Shown here piece by piece: positions 20,901 to 28,974 of a stretch of DNA of 64,000 nucleotides. Where the stretch lies: NCBI GenBank assembly GCA_016713525.1, contig JADJOZ010000001.1:496001-560000 (forward strand). Direction: 5' to 3'. Numbering within the stretch: the stretch's first letter is position 1; each line of letters starts with the position of its first letter. Origin of the DNA: Bacteroidota bacterium (GTDB taxonomy: Bacteria > Bacteroidota > Bacteroidia > AKYH767-A > OLB10). The position numbers were made by a program, and so were the translations under genes. The notes beneath the pieces were generated by a model, which did not search any database, was not told the DNA's origin, and saw only the letters and a program-made list of their open reading frames with translations.

Positions 20901-21799
20901 GTTGCCACCAGTGCACAGAAAACAGATGCAGGTACTAAACAACCTTCTTCTCAAAGCACTAAAGCAGGTTCTGATGTAGCCAAAAATCAGGCTGCTACAC
21001 CAAATTCTAATTCGAAAGCAGGTGAAAGCACTGCAGCGAATAATTCAGGAACAGTAAATGGCACTGTTAATTCCGGAACGGAGACTACTGCTGCAAATGC
21101 CAATGTGAAAAGAACACATCAAACAATGTTAAACCTGATTCAGGTGCAGCTCAATCCGAAGAAGGAAACTCTGCGAATTCTTATGTGCTACCGGCTGATC
21201 CGGCCACTGATCAGAAAGGCGCTCCGGTTAAGGAATCAAATTCTGTATCACAGGTGGAACAAAATCAGTCAAACACTCCAGTTGAATCTCAAAATAAGGT
21301 TAGTAATACCGGTGCTCCAGTAGCAGCAAACCAAAGTATTTCAAATACCAATGTTTCTGAGCCGGGTTCAACTGAGAATTCGAGTGCTGAACAGAAAAAT
21401 AAAAAGAAGGGAACCGGATTATTTGGAAGAAAGAAACAGGATGAAAAAGTTACGGAGCAACCTGTTGCTGAACTGGTAGTTCCGGATGCTGACAGTCTGA
21501 CAAAAGCTGAAGCAGCGATGTATAAAAATCTGGTATTTCGTGTTCAATTGGGAGCCTACAAGGATCGTAGTGTTGATGATTTGAAAAAGAAATTTGCAGC
21601 AATGGGACTAACTGATCTGGTTTATGTAAAAAATGAAATTGGCCTGTTACTGGTAATGACCGGAAGTGAAAGTTCATATGAAGCTGCGCTGGCTTTAAAA
21701 TCGGACATGATAGTAAAAGGAGTTGCCGATGCATTCATTGTAGTTTATTCGGAAGGTGCCCGATTGCCTGTTCAAATGGTAGTGCCAACGGCAGAATAA
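17910..21799 (+). CDS. TPR-PD40-SPOR envelope protein (three frameshifts)
   Basis: About 1,296 residues once three single-base indels are mended: one A missing in 20015-20018, one A too many in 20401-20403, one A missing in 21108-21111. Order: signal peptide (cleavage after IFAQ); TPR region (about 30-135); PD40/WD40-like propeller (about 200-345: GDEAFPVIINEGKTIFFSSR, YYYLPSADNSIAYFASNRE); a carboxypeptidase-regulatory-like beta domain (about 355-430); then some 700 residues of Ser/Asn/Thr/Lys-rich spacer; last a SPOR-like domain (VFRVQLGAYKDRS). The first three modules match PorE, the T9SS protein that anchors the motor to peptidoglycan through OmpA_C. Here SPOR, which also binds glycan strands, takes that place. 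A tandem duplicated block (PASSKSSVPTSESG) lies at 20288-20403. Confidence 0.78.
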
Positions 21800-21877
21800 A
21801 TTTGTGCATTTTAATGCTAAACGGTTCTTTTTGAGCATCAACACAAAGCGTGATTTGTATTTTTGAAATAAAATTCT

Positions 21878-21885
21878 TAATTTTG
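21878..21885 (+). promoter_or_regulatory. -7 box for clpS
   Basis: TAATTTTG matches TAnnTTTG, 27 bases before the ATG at 21912. Confidence 0.5.
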
Positions 21886-21911
21886 TTGAAGTACCATGGA
21901 TCCACAGACTC

Positions 21912-22190
21912 ATGCAAAACAACAAAACTCAAGAAGAATTTAGTCTGGTAATTGACCCTGAGGTTAAAGCCGACAACCACCTGGTAATTTATAACGATGA
22001 TGTCAATACTTTTGATTTTGTTATTGAATCGTTGATTAATGTCTGCAAACATGAGCGTGTTCAGGCAGAACAATGCACATATATAATCCACTACAGTGGG
22101 AAATGTTCAGTGAAAGATGGTGATTTTAAGCGCCTTCGGCCAATGTGCGAAGCGCTACTCGACAGAGGGTTATCGGCCACCATCGAATAA
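21912..22190 (+). CDS. clpS: ATP-dependent Clp protease adaptor
   Basis: A 92-residue cytosolic adaptor that hands N-degron substrates to ClpAP or ClpCP. The core reads LVIYNDDVNTFDFVIESL, matching the ClpS motif around the substrate pocket, then a Bacteroidota-type Cys-bearing middle (AEQCTYIIHYSGKCSVK) and the C-terminal helix LRPMCEALLDRGLSATI. Length is typical. An nfeD-floA pair follows after a 56-base gap on the same strand; no functional tie is evident. Confidence 0.93.
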   Translation: MQNNKTQEEFSLVIDPEVKADNHLVIYNDDVNTFDFVIESLINVCKHERVQAEQCTYIIHYSGKCSVKDGDFKRLRPMCEALLDRGLSATIE

Positions 22191-22246
22191 CATACAAGCA
22201 ATTCATTTTTTTATTACTTTCACCGGATAAACTATTTTCAGGCTAT

Positions 22247-22714
22247 ATGGTTTTAATCATTGGTTTAATTGTTATTGGAATTGTATTGCTGGTGCTTGAG
22301 ATACTGGTTTTACCGGGATTGATTGCAGGTATCATAGGTGGGATATTTCTGTTTATAGCAATTATCTGGATGTACAGTTCACAAGGAGATACCGCAGGTC
22401 ATATTACATTGGTAAGTACCTTTGTGGTAACTGCAGCTGCTATTTATTGGTCGTTGAAATCAAGGATGTGGAATCGCTTTGGTTTGAAGGATACCATTGA
22501 CAGTAAAGTGAATGATGTTGCTTCATTGCACATACCGGTTGGTGCGGAAGGATTAACGGTTTCCGCATTACGGCCATCAGGCACCATTGTAATCGAAAAT
22601 CAAAAAGTAGAAGCACAATCGAATGGCGAATTGATTGATGCAGGAACCAAAGTAATAGTTCTTGAATCATTACCAAATAAAGTAATTGTTAAAACAAAAG
22701 TCACACCACTCTGA
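22247..22714 (+). CDS. NfeD-like membrane protein
   Basis: A 155-residue NfeD-family protein. Three to four hydrophobic segments (about 1-80: MVLIIGLIVIGIVLLVLEIL) precede a soluble OB-fold (about 90-155: VGAEGLTVSALRPSGTIVI, then GTKVIVLESLPNKVIV). The ATG at 22247 is chosen because it begins at the first membrane helix and upstream codons run into clpS. It is 32 bases before floA. NfeD and flotillin-like FloA work as a pair in membrane micro-domains and are usually adjacent, which supports both calls. Confidence 0.88.
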   Translation: MVLIIGLIVIGIVLLVLEILVLPGLIAGIIGGIFLFIAIIWMYSSQGDTAGHITLVSTFVVTAAAIYWSLKSRMWNRFGLKDTIDSKVNDVASLHIPVGAEGLTVSALRPSGTIVIENQKVEAQSNGELIDAGTKVIVLESLPNKVIVKTKVTPL

Positions 22715-22746
22715 AATTAATTTTAACCTGATAAACACCTGAAACG

Positions 22747-23725
22747 ATGACCTTCCCCTTTGTAATTCTGATTATTGTAGCATCAATAATTGTATTCTTT
22801 CTGTTTCTCTATTTTGTACCGGTGAATTTGTGGATTACAGCCATATTCTCCAATGTAAAAGTGAGTATTCTGGATCTGATTCTGATGGGGCTTCGTAAAG
22901 TTCCGCCCAGCGTAGTTGTGAATGCATTAATCAATGGAACGAAAGCAGGGTTGAGCATTACATCGAATGATATTGAAACGCACTATCTGGCAGGTGGAAA
23001 CGTAAATAATGTAATTAAGGCATTAATTTCTGCTGATAAAGCCAACATTCCTTTAACATTCAAGACCGCCACTGCAATTGATTTGGCGGGACGTGATGTA
23101 TTTGATGCCGTTCAGTTATCTGTTAACCCCCGGGTAATTGATACGCCACCGGTTTCGGCTATGGCAAAAAATGGTATTCAGTTGCTGGTAAAAGCACGAG
23201 TGACAGTTAGAGCAAACATCAATCAATTAGTTGGGGGAGCAGGTGAAGAAACAGTACTTGCAAGGGTAGGAGAAGGAATTGTAACCAATATTGGTTCTGC
23301 ACATGATCATAAATCTGTATTGGAAAATCCGGATCAGATATCGAAAACAGTTTTAAATAAAGGACTGGATGCAGGTACTGCATTTGAAATATTATCAATT
23401 GATATTGCAGATATTGATGTGGGAGAAAACATTGGTGCTAAATTACAAACGGAACAAGCGAGTGCCGATTTAAAAGTGGCTCAGGCAAAAAGCAGAAGAA
23501 CGCAGAGCACTGGCAGTTGCTTTAGAACAAGAAATGAAGGCAAAAGCTCAGGAAGCAAGAGCAAAAGTAATAGAAGCAGAAGCGCAGGTTCCACAAGCCA
23601 TGGCCGAGGCATTCCGAAATGGAAATCTGGGTATTATGGATTATTACAAGATGAAAAATATTCAGGCTGATACCGATATGAGAGAAGCAATTGCCAAGCC
23701 CAATCAGCCAAAAAAATCGGAATAG
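22747..23725 (+). CDS. floA: Flotillin-like FloA (UPF0365), one frameshift
   Basis: Membrane-bound SPFH/flotillin-like scaffold, about 325 residues. An N-terminal membrane hairpin (1-40) is followed by the SPFH core (RKVPPSVVVNALINGTKAG, HYLAGGNVNNVIKAL, LDAGTAFEILSIDIADIDVG) and a C-terminal Ala/Glu-rich coiled coil (EARAKVIEAEAQVPQAMAEA) ending QPKKSE. An A5 run at 23487-23491 appears to be one base too long. With four A the frame joins AQAKAEERRALAVALEQEM to the distal part, giving the normal family length. As written, translation would run to 23670 in a wrong frame. Downstream of its nfeD partner. Confidence 0.9.
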
Positions 23726-23783
23726 CCTGATAATCAGCAACAAATAACTGTTTCCCGAGGTTTTTTTATTTTTAAAATAAACC

Positions 23784-23791
23784 TATCTTTG
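23784..23791 (+). promoter_or_regulatory. -7 box for the tRNA gene
   Basis: TATCTTTG, 14 bases before the first base of tRNA-Arg. Confidence 0.6.
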
Positions 23792-23804
23792 CAGCCTCAA
23801 TAAA

Positions 23805-23878
23805 GGACCCGTAGCTCAACTGGATAGAGCATCTGACTACGGATCAGAAGGTTTGGGGTTCGAATCCCTACGGGTCCG
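23805..23878 (+). tRNA. tRNA-Arg (anticodon ACG)
   Basis: Full cloverleaf: acceptor GGACCCG / CGGGTCC, D arm with AGCTCAACTGGATAGAGC, anticodon stem TCTGA / TCAGA around CTACGGA (anticodon ACG, usually deaminated to ICG to read CGN codons), T arm with GGTTCGAATCC. The 3' CCA is not encoded. No integrated element is seen at its 3' end; a terminator and a repeat island follow. Confidence 0.97.
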
Positions 23879-23894
23879 CAGTATGAGACAACCT

Positions 23895-23920
23895 AAATCC
23901 CGGCTACGCCGGGATTTTTT
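23895..23920 (+). terminator. tRNA terminator
   Basis: Stem ATCCCGGC / GCCGGGAT around TAC, followed by T5-6. Its T tail is shared with the left arm of the long hairpin at 23913-23975, so the two cannot form together. Confidence 0.85.
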
Positions 23921-23975
23921 GTTTTAAAAATTTCTCGAAAGCTTGCTTTCAGAGAAATTTTTAAAACAAAAAATC
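23913..23975. repeat. Long perfect hairpin, about 30 bp stem
   Basis: Left arm GATTTTTTGTTTTAAAAA plus TTTCTCGAAAGC pairs with the right arm along some 30 bp, with one bulged A and a minimal loop. Much longer than a terminator. It sits between the tRNA terminator and the heptamer tract. Confidence 0.8.
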
Positions 23976-23991
23976 TGCCCATGCAATGGAA

Positions 23992-24040
23992 GATTAAGGA
24001 TTAAGGATTAAGGATTAAGGATTAAGGATTAAGGATTAAG
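23992..24040. repeat. (GATTAAG)7 tandem repeat
   Basis: Seven perfect heptamers. The reverse complement, (CTTAATC)4, lies at 58049-58076, again next to a TTTTTTGTTTCTGC word. Confidence 0.95.
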
Positions 24041-24993
24041 GATTTTTTTGTTTCTGCTCAGACCCTGCATCAGAGCTGAAGCTCCTTGCGGGGACCAGAG
24101 TTCAGGGGAGAATAACATATTTCTACTCAGAAGGATAATTCGAGTCCAGATGATAAATGATAGATGATGGATGATAGATTGTTTGTGCGCAGAAGGAATT
24201 CTCTGCGTCCTATGCAGATCCTATTCTTCATTCTCATTTTGCTTATCATTCTCTTTCAGTCTTGCATTTGCCATGCAGGCTTTGTTACTTTTTGCTTGAC
24301 TGAAAAGTAACCAAAAACTCAATAACAGCAACGGGAATGATAAATGATAGATGTTTTTTTCGGTACTCAATCGATAATAAGTTTTATTTTTATGTAAGGA
24401 ATTAGTAAATATGTACATGATTATCTCCCACAATGACAGCGGTCTTGCAACTAAATGACCAATGACGCAGCTTTAGCTGCCCTTCTGCCGTGCGCTGCTT
24501 TTTACTAAGAAAGTTTTTTTCTTAGTAAAAACTGTCTTGTAAAAAAAGGCGCGAGTCGCGGCGCCAAACGGCAAACTGCCAACAAGTGCTGGATGCTGTT
24601 CAATCCTTTTAAATGACTTATCAGAAAATATGCATAAGACAGTTGGATTAAAGATTAAAAAAAAGATTTCTGCCCCATAGAATGTCATTATTAATTATTC
24701 AATTCTTGTTATTCAATATTCAACCCCTCATCAGAGTCACTAAAGCATACTTCAGGACTCGATGCGAAGACCAAATACTTCTGTATAAGCTGAAGAATCA
24801 ATATATCATTAATGAAAAACGAAATCTTGAAAGTAAGCTAAAAGCACCTTTGCAACTTGCCCCTTCGGCTTCGCTGAGGGCAGCGCTTGTCCCTTATTTG
24901 CAGTCATAACTTTTGACTCAGAAACACCAATCATCAAACCACCAAATTTCCAAATTACCAGATTAGTTCACTGCTATCAGTTCACTTTAAAAT

Positions 24994-25010
24994 TTAACCA
25001 CAATTTAACT
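24994..25010 (+). promoter_or_regulatory. Candidate Pho box, orphan regulator gene
   Basis: TTAACC at 24994 and TTAACT at 25005, exactly 11 bp apart, ending 31 bp before the TAATTTTG box. The spacing equals that of PhoB/PhoP direct repeats. Confidence 0.55.
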
Positions 25011-25041
25011 TTCATTCTATTTTGACTTAAACCAGAAGAAG

Positions 25042-25049
25042 TAATTTTG
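25042..25049 (+). promoter_or_regulatory. -7 box, orphan regulator gene
   Basis: TAATTTTG, 19 bases before the GTG start at 25069. Confidence 0.55.
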
Positions 25050-25068
25050 ATGCATAAGAAAAGAGATT

Positions 25069-25455
25069 GTGAACAAAATCGTAATTTTAGAAGAAGATCA
25101 GGCAATTCCATCAGGCAGTTCCCGCAATTCCCGGGAGAATGGTGTTGATTGGAGAGTAGCAGTTGATTCAGGTGAACTGGAAAGTAGTTTAATAATCGAT
25201 AAACCTGCTTATACTGTTTATCTGGAGGGCAACAGAATATCTTTTCCTAAGAAAGAATTTGAATTGCTTTTGCTATTGGCTACCAATCCCCGGAAAGTTT
25301 TTAAACGGAATGATATTCTCGAGCATATCTGGGGTAAAGATTTTAAGCAGAAAGATTCGCGATCTCTGGATGTTCATATCAGAATGCTCCGGAAAAAGTT
25401 GAACGACAGCTACATTACTACCATAAGGGGAGTAGGGTATAAGCTGGAAAAATAA
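25069..25455 (+). CDS. Receiver-less PhoB/OmpR-type DNA-binding protein
   Basis: A 128-residue protein starting at GTG. Residues 1-10 (MNKIVILEED) look like the first strand of a response-regulator receiver, but the rest of the receiver, including the phospho-acceptor Asp, is absent. After a polar linker (about 11-45) comes a complete winged helix (about 46-128): FPKKEFELLLLLATNP, KRNDILEHIWG, LDVHIRMLRKKL, GVGYKLEK. This domain is about half identical to that of the PhoB-like regulator at 32468. It lies convergent to pstA and has its own Pho-type box. It may bind the same sites independently of phosphorylation, as competitor or constitutive activator; that is inference. Confidence 0.85.
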   Translation: MNKIVILEEDQAIPSGSSRNSRENGVDWRVAVDSGELESSLIIDKPAYTVYLEGNRISFPKKEFELLLLLATNPRKVFKRNDILEHIWGKDFKQKDSRSLDVHIRMLRKKLNDSYITTIRGVGYKLEK

Positions 25456-25540
25456 TTCCTTTTTCAGGAGATAATAATTCCGATATTTTTTAACTGTAAC
25501 AATCGAACATCTATCCATTTGACAGGATTTTCGAAGCTCA

Positions 25541-26398
25541 TCAATACTTTACACTTCGCTTTATTCTTAAATAAACAGCTGCTGCATTCAACAGGAACGT
25601 GATTCCAAGCAGGATGATAATTCCTGCCGAAGCATTTACCAGAAAGGCCGCTTGTGGTCGTGATACCCAATTGAAAATCTGGATGGGAAGTACTGTAAAT
25701 TCGGATGTTGGACTAGTAGGTACGAATGGAACATATGCCAATGCACCCACAACAATAAGCGGTGCTGCCCCCCCGATAGCACGAGAAATAGCAATGATGA
25801 TTCCGGTAATAATTCCACTGCTTGCTGATGGAATTACGGTCGATTTTACTGTCTGCCATTTCGAAGCACCCAAAGCATACGATGCTTCGCGTAATGAACT
25901 TGGAACAGCTTTAATTGCCTCTCGTGTTGCTACAATAATAATAGGTAATATCAGAAGTGCCAGAGTAAAACTTCCTGCAAGTATACTTCCGCCCATACCC
26001 ATCATACGACCAAAAATTTCAAGTCCTAATAAACCATAAATAATAGATGGTACACCGGCAAGATTGGTAATATTGATTTCTATAATTTTTCCTAATCTCG
26101 ATTTTTTGGAAAATTCTTCGAGGTAAATTGCTGCACCAATACCAATCGGAATTGCTGCAAGTGCCGTAATAACTATAATCCATAAGGTTCCTGCCAAAGC
26201 AGAAAGAATACCCGCCTTTGCCGGATTTCGTGATGGATAACTGGTGATGAAATCCCAGCTGATTCTTGAAATACCTTCATTGAATATACTTGAAATGAAA
26301 ATGGCTAACATGGCCAGGCCGAAGAATGTACAAAACATTCCAAATATTTTAAAGGAAGAATCCTTAAAACGTGAGATTTTCTCGAAGCGATTAGACAT
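25541..26398 (-). CDS. pstA: Phosphate ABC transporter permease PstA
   Basis: A 285-residue inner-membrane permease of the high-affinity phosphate transporter. It has about six helices and the MetI-like coupling loop SLREASYALGASKWQTV, plus the PstA signature PIGIGAAIYLEEF and AISRAIGGAAPLIVVGA. The start overlaps the pstC stop by 8 bp, so the two are translationally coupled. Usually pstB (ATPase) and phoU follow; here the next gene is on the other strand and neither is found in the window. Confidence 0.95.
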   Translation of the reverse strand: MSNRFEKISRFKDSSFKIFGMFCTFFGLAMLAIFISSIFNEGISRISWDFITSYPSRNPAKAGILSALAGTLWIIVITALAAIPIGIGAAIYLEEFSKKSRLGKIIEINITNLAGVPSIIYGLLGLEIFGRMMGMGGSILAGSFTLALLILPIIIVATREAIKAVPSSLREASYALGASKWQTVKSTVIPSASSGIITGIIIAISRAIGGAAPLIVVGALAYVPFVPTSPTSEFTVLPIQIFNWVSRPQAAFLVNASAGIIILLGITFLLNAAAVYLRIKRSVKY

Positions 26399-27271
26399 AT
26401 TTTTTCTCGAGTTTTTTATTCAGATAGTAACTGGCATTGTTTAACAGGAACGTGAATACAAAAAGTGCAATTCCGGCAGCGAAAATCGTACGGTATTCCA
26501 AGGAGTTATGTGCAACATCGCCTAAGCTAACCTGAACGATGTAGGTAGTAATTGTTTCAATAGGCACGAATGGATCCAAAGTTAACTTCGGTTGCTGTCC
26601 CGCAGCAATTGCAACAATCATGGTTTCGCCAATAGCTCTTGAAATTGCCAGAATTGCTGAGACAATAATTCCGGAAGATGCTGATGGTATGATTACCTTG
26701 AAGGCAGTCTGGAACCGTGTTGCCCCTAATGCAAGTGACCCTTCACGGATATACCGTGGCACAGCTGAAATTGCATCGTCACTCAGTGAAGATACGTAAG
26801 GTATAATCATAATTCCCATTACAAATCCTGCTGAAAGGGAATTGAATCCCGACATAGATGGGAAAATGGTCTGTAAAAAAGGAGTTACAATGGTGAGTGC
26901 AAAAAATCCATATACTACTGTTGGCACGGAAGCTAAAATTTCGAGCAGTGGTTTTATGATGTTTTTGAATCGCGGAGAGGTATATTCATTCAGGTAAAGT
27001 GCAATGGTTAATCCAATAGGAAGTGCAACCATGATTGCAATAAAAGAGGTTAACAAGGTGCCGGTGAGCAATGGCAATATACCGAAATGTTTATCGGCGA
27101 ATAACGGCGTCCATTGAGTATCGGTAAGAAAATCAACAATAGAAACTTCACTAAAAAACTGAAATGCTTCGAAGAGCAAAACATATAAAATACCGGCAGT
27201 GGTAAGAATAGTCAGTAAAGCACATGCGGCCAAACCAAGCTCAATTAGTTTTTCCCTATCTCTTTTATCAT
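26391..27271 (-). CDS. pstC: Phosphate ABC transporter permease PstC (one frameshift)
   Basis: About 293 residues, partner of PstA. Motifs: PIGLTIALYLNEYTSPRFK, SVPTVVYGFFAL, EGSLALGATRFQTAFKVI and AISRAIGETMIVAIAAGQQP. The uninterrupted frame starts only at 27233 inside the first helix. With one base added to the T4 run at 27263-27266 (A run on the coding strand) the gene starts at ATG 27271 as MIKRDREKLIELGLAACALL, the expected cytoplasmic N-terminus. Directly downstream of pstS, separated by a hairpin. Confidence 0.92.
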
Positions 27272-27278
27272 AACCAGG

Positions 27279-27307
27279 AAAAGCATCCGCAGATAGCGGA
27301 TGCTTTC
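27279..27307 (-). terminator. Hairpin between pstS and pstC
   Basis: Stem AAAGCATCCGC / GCGGATGCTTT around AGATA, with a short T4 run after it on the minus strand. A weak terminator or mRNA-stabilising stem here would keep the binding protein more abundant than the permeases, as is common in ABC importer operons. Confidence 0.7.
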
Positions 27308-27330
27308 AAATTAATTATTATTAAACCAAC

Positions 27331-28311
27331 TTATTTTTTTACATGCGTGCTCATGAATTCTTCGTATTTCTTTTTCTGTGCTGCATATTCTTCATCAGAC
27401 ATTGGAATAAATCCAACTTCTCTTGTAAGAGCACCTGCATTATCGAGATAAAATTTTACAAATTCATTCACTTCCGGACGATCAACAGCAACTGAATTAA
27501 CATATACATACAATCCTCGTGAAAGCGGAGAATATGTTTTATTTTTCACTGTCTCTACTGATGGCAGAATTGCTCCTGCACCATTCGTTTCATCTTCATC
27601 ATTCACCGGAACCAGTTTCAACTTTTCTTTGTTTTCTTCATAGTAAGCAAATCCAAAGAATCCCAATGCATTTTTGTCTCCTGCTACACCCTGAACCAAA
27701 ATGTTATCATCTTCACTCGCGGTATAATCACCGCGACTTTTGTGGCTTTCACCTACTACAGCTTCCGTAAAATAATCATAGGTTCCTGATTCTGTACCTG
27801 CACCATACAAATGGAATTCAGTGTCGGGCCATCCTGCACGGATCTGGCTCCATTTAGTGATTTTGCCTTGTGCTTCAGGTTCCCACATTTTTTTCAATTC
27901 AGCAACGGTAATGTCTTTAACCCAATCATTAGCAGGGTTTACAACTACCGACAATCCATCATAAGCAACTTCCAATTCTAAGTAATGAATATTATTTTCT
28001 TCGCATGACTTACCTTCAGCTTCTTTAATATGACGAGATGCATTGTTGATATCAGTTTCTCCTCTGCTGAATTTTTTAAATCCACCTCCTGTACCTGATA
28101 AGCCAACAGTTACCTTTACATCGGGTTGTACAGTGCGAAATTCTTCAGCAACTGCTTCTGAAATAGGATAGACCGTACTGGAACCATCAATTTTAACTTC
28201 TCCTTTTAATTTGTCCGATGTGCCGGTGTTCTCATCACTTTTAGGTGCACCACATGAAGCGAATAATGTCGTTCCAATTGCCAAAATCGCGATCAAAGAT
28301 TTAATTTTCAT
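27331..28311 (-). CDS. pstS: Phosphate-binding protein PstS
   Basis: A 326-residue phosphate-binding lipoprotein. Lipobox LFASC (Cys20). The phosphate-site motifs are DGSSTVYPISEAVAEEF and GLSGTGGGFKKF, plus SRHIKEAE and GAGTESGTYDYF. It captures phosphate in the periplasm for PstCA. The promoter region carries three 11-bp-phased hexamers on the minus strand (28344-28371). First gene of pstS-pstC-pstA. Confidence 0.96.
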   Translation of the reverse strand: MKIKSLIAILAIGTTLFASCGAPKSDENTGTSDKLKGEVKIDGSSTVYPISEAVAEEFRTVQPDVKVTVGLSGTGGGFKKFSRGETDINNASRHIKEAEGKSCEENNIHYLELEVAYDGLSVVVNPANDWVKDITVAELKKMWEPEAQGKITKWSQIRAGWPDTEFHLYGAGTESGTYDYFTEAVVGESHKSRGDYTASEDDNILVQGVAGDKNALGFFGFAYYEENKEKLKLVPVNDEDETNGAGAILPSVETVKNKTYSPLSRGLYVYVNSVAVDRPEVNEFVKFYLDNAGALTREVGFIPMSDEEYAAQKKKYEEFMSTHVKK

Positions 28312-28343
28312 AGTATTTTATTATAAGTTTGATTTCTTTTAAA

Positions 28344-28371
28344 TGTTAACCCGGTGTTTGCTATAGGTTAA
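28344..28371 (-). promoter_or_regulatory. Candidate Pho box, pstS
   Basis: Read on the minus strand: TTAACC (28371-28366), CAAACA (28360-28355), TTAACA (28349-28344), each 11 bp apart, ending 32 bases before the pstS ATG. Confidence 0.65.
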
Positions 28372-28418
28372 GTCGTTTTTGATTGATGCAAATTTGTGCA
28401 CTTAACATTGGATAAACA

Positions 28419-28446
28419 TTAACCCTATGTTAAATTAATGTTAACA
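28419..28446 (+). promoter_or_regulatory. Candidate Pho box, divergent gene
   Basis: TTAACC (28419), TTAAAT (28430) and TTAACA (28441) at 11-bp steps on the plus strand, with another TTAACA at 28402 out of phase. It lies in the 260-bp divergent region between pstS and the gene at 28573. Confidence 0.55.
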
Positions 28447-28572
28447 TTAGTAAGTTGTTGAAATTGAATAGAATACCTGTTTATTCTGTGTTTCCTTTGC
28501 CTGATTTTCATCATATTTTCAATGAAAGAAATCAATTAACTTGGAAACTATAAATCCTAAGAAGAACATCAA

Positions 28573-28974
28573 ATGAAATTGAAACTAACAGAATTTTCCA
28601 CAATTGAAGAAATTAAATCCGGTTTTATGGCCAAATTCCCCTATTTGAAACTTGAATTTTTCAAAAAGGGACATGGCGCTGAAGAACCGTCAGCAAAAAG
28701 CGATCAGTTGAACCCTTCAATCAATCTAAATACTATTTCTTCCAATTGGAAAACAGATGAAATTGAAATATCTCCGGCACTTACAGTTGCGGAGCTGGAA
28801 TTCAGGATGAAAGATTTATTTGGCTGGCATGTACAGGTTTTTCGCCGTTCCGGAAAAGTTTGGTTGGAAACAACTACCAGTGATCATCTTACTTTAGGGG
28901 AACTTAATGAAATTGGTAAGGAGCACAGCACACCATTTGAAGAAGATAAGCTGATAGATTTCGATTATGATTGA
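28573..28974 (+). CDS. Conserved-looking small soluble protein, Pho context
   Basis: A 133-residue soluble protein with no signal peptide or membrane helix. Opening MKLKLTEFSTIEEIKSGF, a basic and Gly-containing middle, ISPALTVAELEFRMKDLFGW, then VQVFRRSGKVWLETTTSDHL and an acidic tail ending DFDYD. I do not recognise a named family, though the balanced composition and well-formed alpha/beta pattern argue for a real gene. It is divergent from pstS and has its own phased TTAAC repeats, so phosphate control is likely. It overlaps the convergent CDF transporter by 10 bp. Confidence 0.82.
   Translation: MKLKLTEFSTIEEIKSGFMAKFPYLKLEFFKKGHGAEEPSAKSDQLNPSINLNTISSNWKTDEIEISPALTVAELEFRMKDLFGWHVQVFRRSGKVWLETTTSDHLTLGELNEIGKEHSTPFEEDKLIDFDYD

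Larger units (their letters stand above)
23879..25041. repeat. Gene-free repeat island 1
   Basis: About 1.1 kb without a credible gene. It holds: a long hairpin (23913-23975); seven perfect GATTAAG heptamers (23992-24040); a TTTCTGC / CAGACCC word ending in CTTGCGGGGACC (24052-24103); a GATGATA heptamer tract (24149-24180); inverted repeat GTTACTTTT / AAAAGTAAC (24284-24311); an AATGAC-hairpin word (24457-24478); hairpin 24499-24531; a degenerate ATTCAAT heptamer tract (24697-24723); a CCCTTCGGCT..CTGAGGG word (24858-24880); and an 8-mer CCAAATTx tract (24940-24965). Most of these recur, often inverted, in the islands at 51.9 and 57.3 kb. The last 60 bases hold the Pho-type site of the next gene. 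Confidence 0.75.

Noticed and set aside
24221..24433. Minus-strand 70-codon frame in repeat island 1
   Set aside because: Its middle is the inverted repeat GTTACTTTT / AAAAGTAAC and its ends are repeat words; composition is not protein-like.
24682..24909. Plus-strand 75-codon frame in repeat island 1
   Set aside because: Made of the ATTCAAT tract and the CCCTTCGGCT word; no start signal or family.
23805..25068. Integrated element at the tRNA-Arg 3' end
   Set aside because: No integrase, no repeated tRNA 3' end and no cargo genes; only repeats follow.
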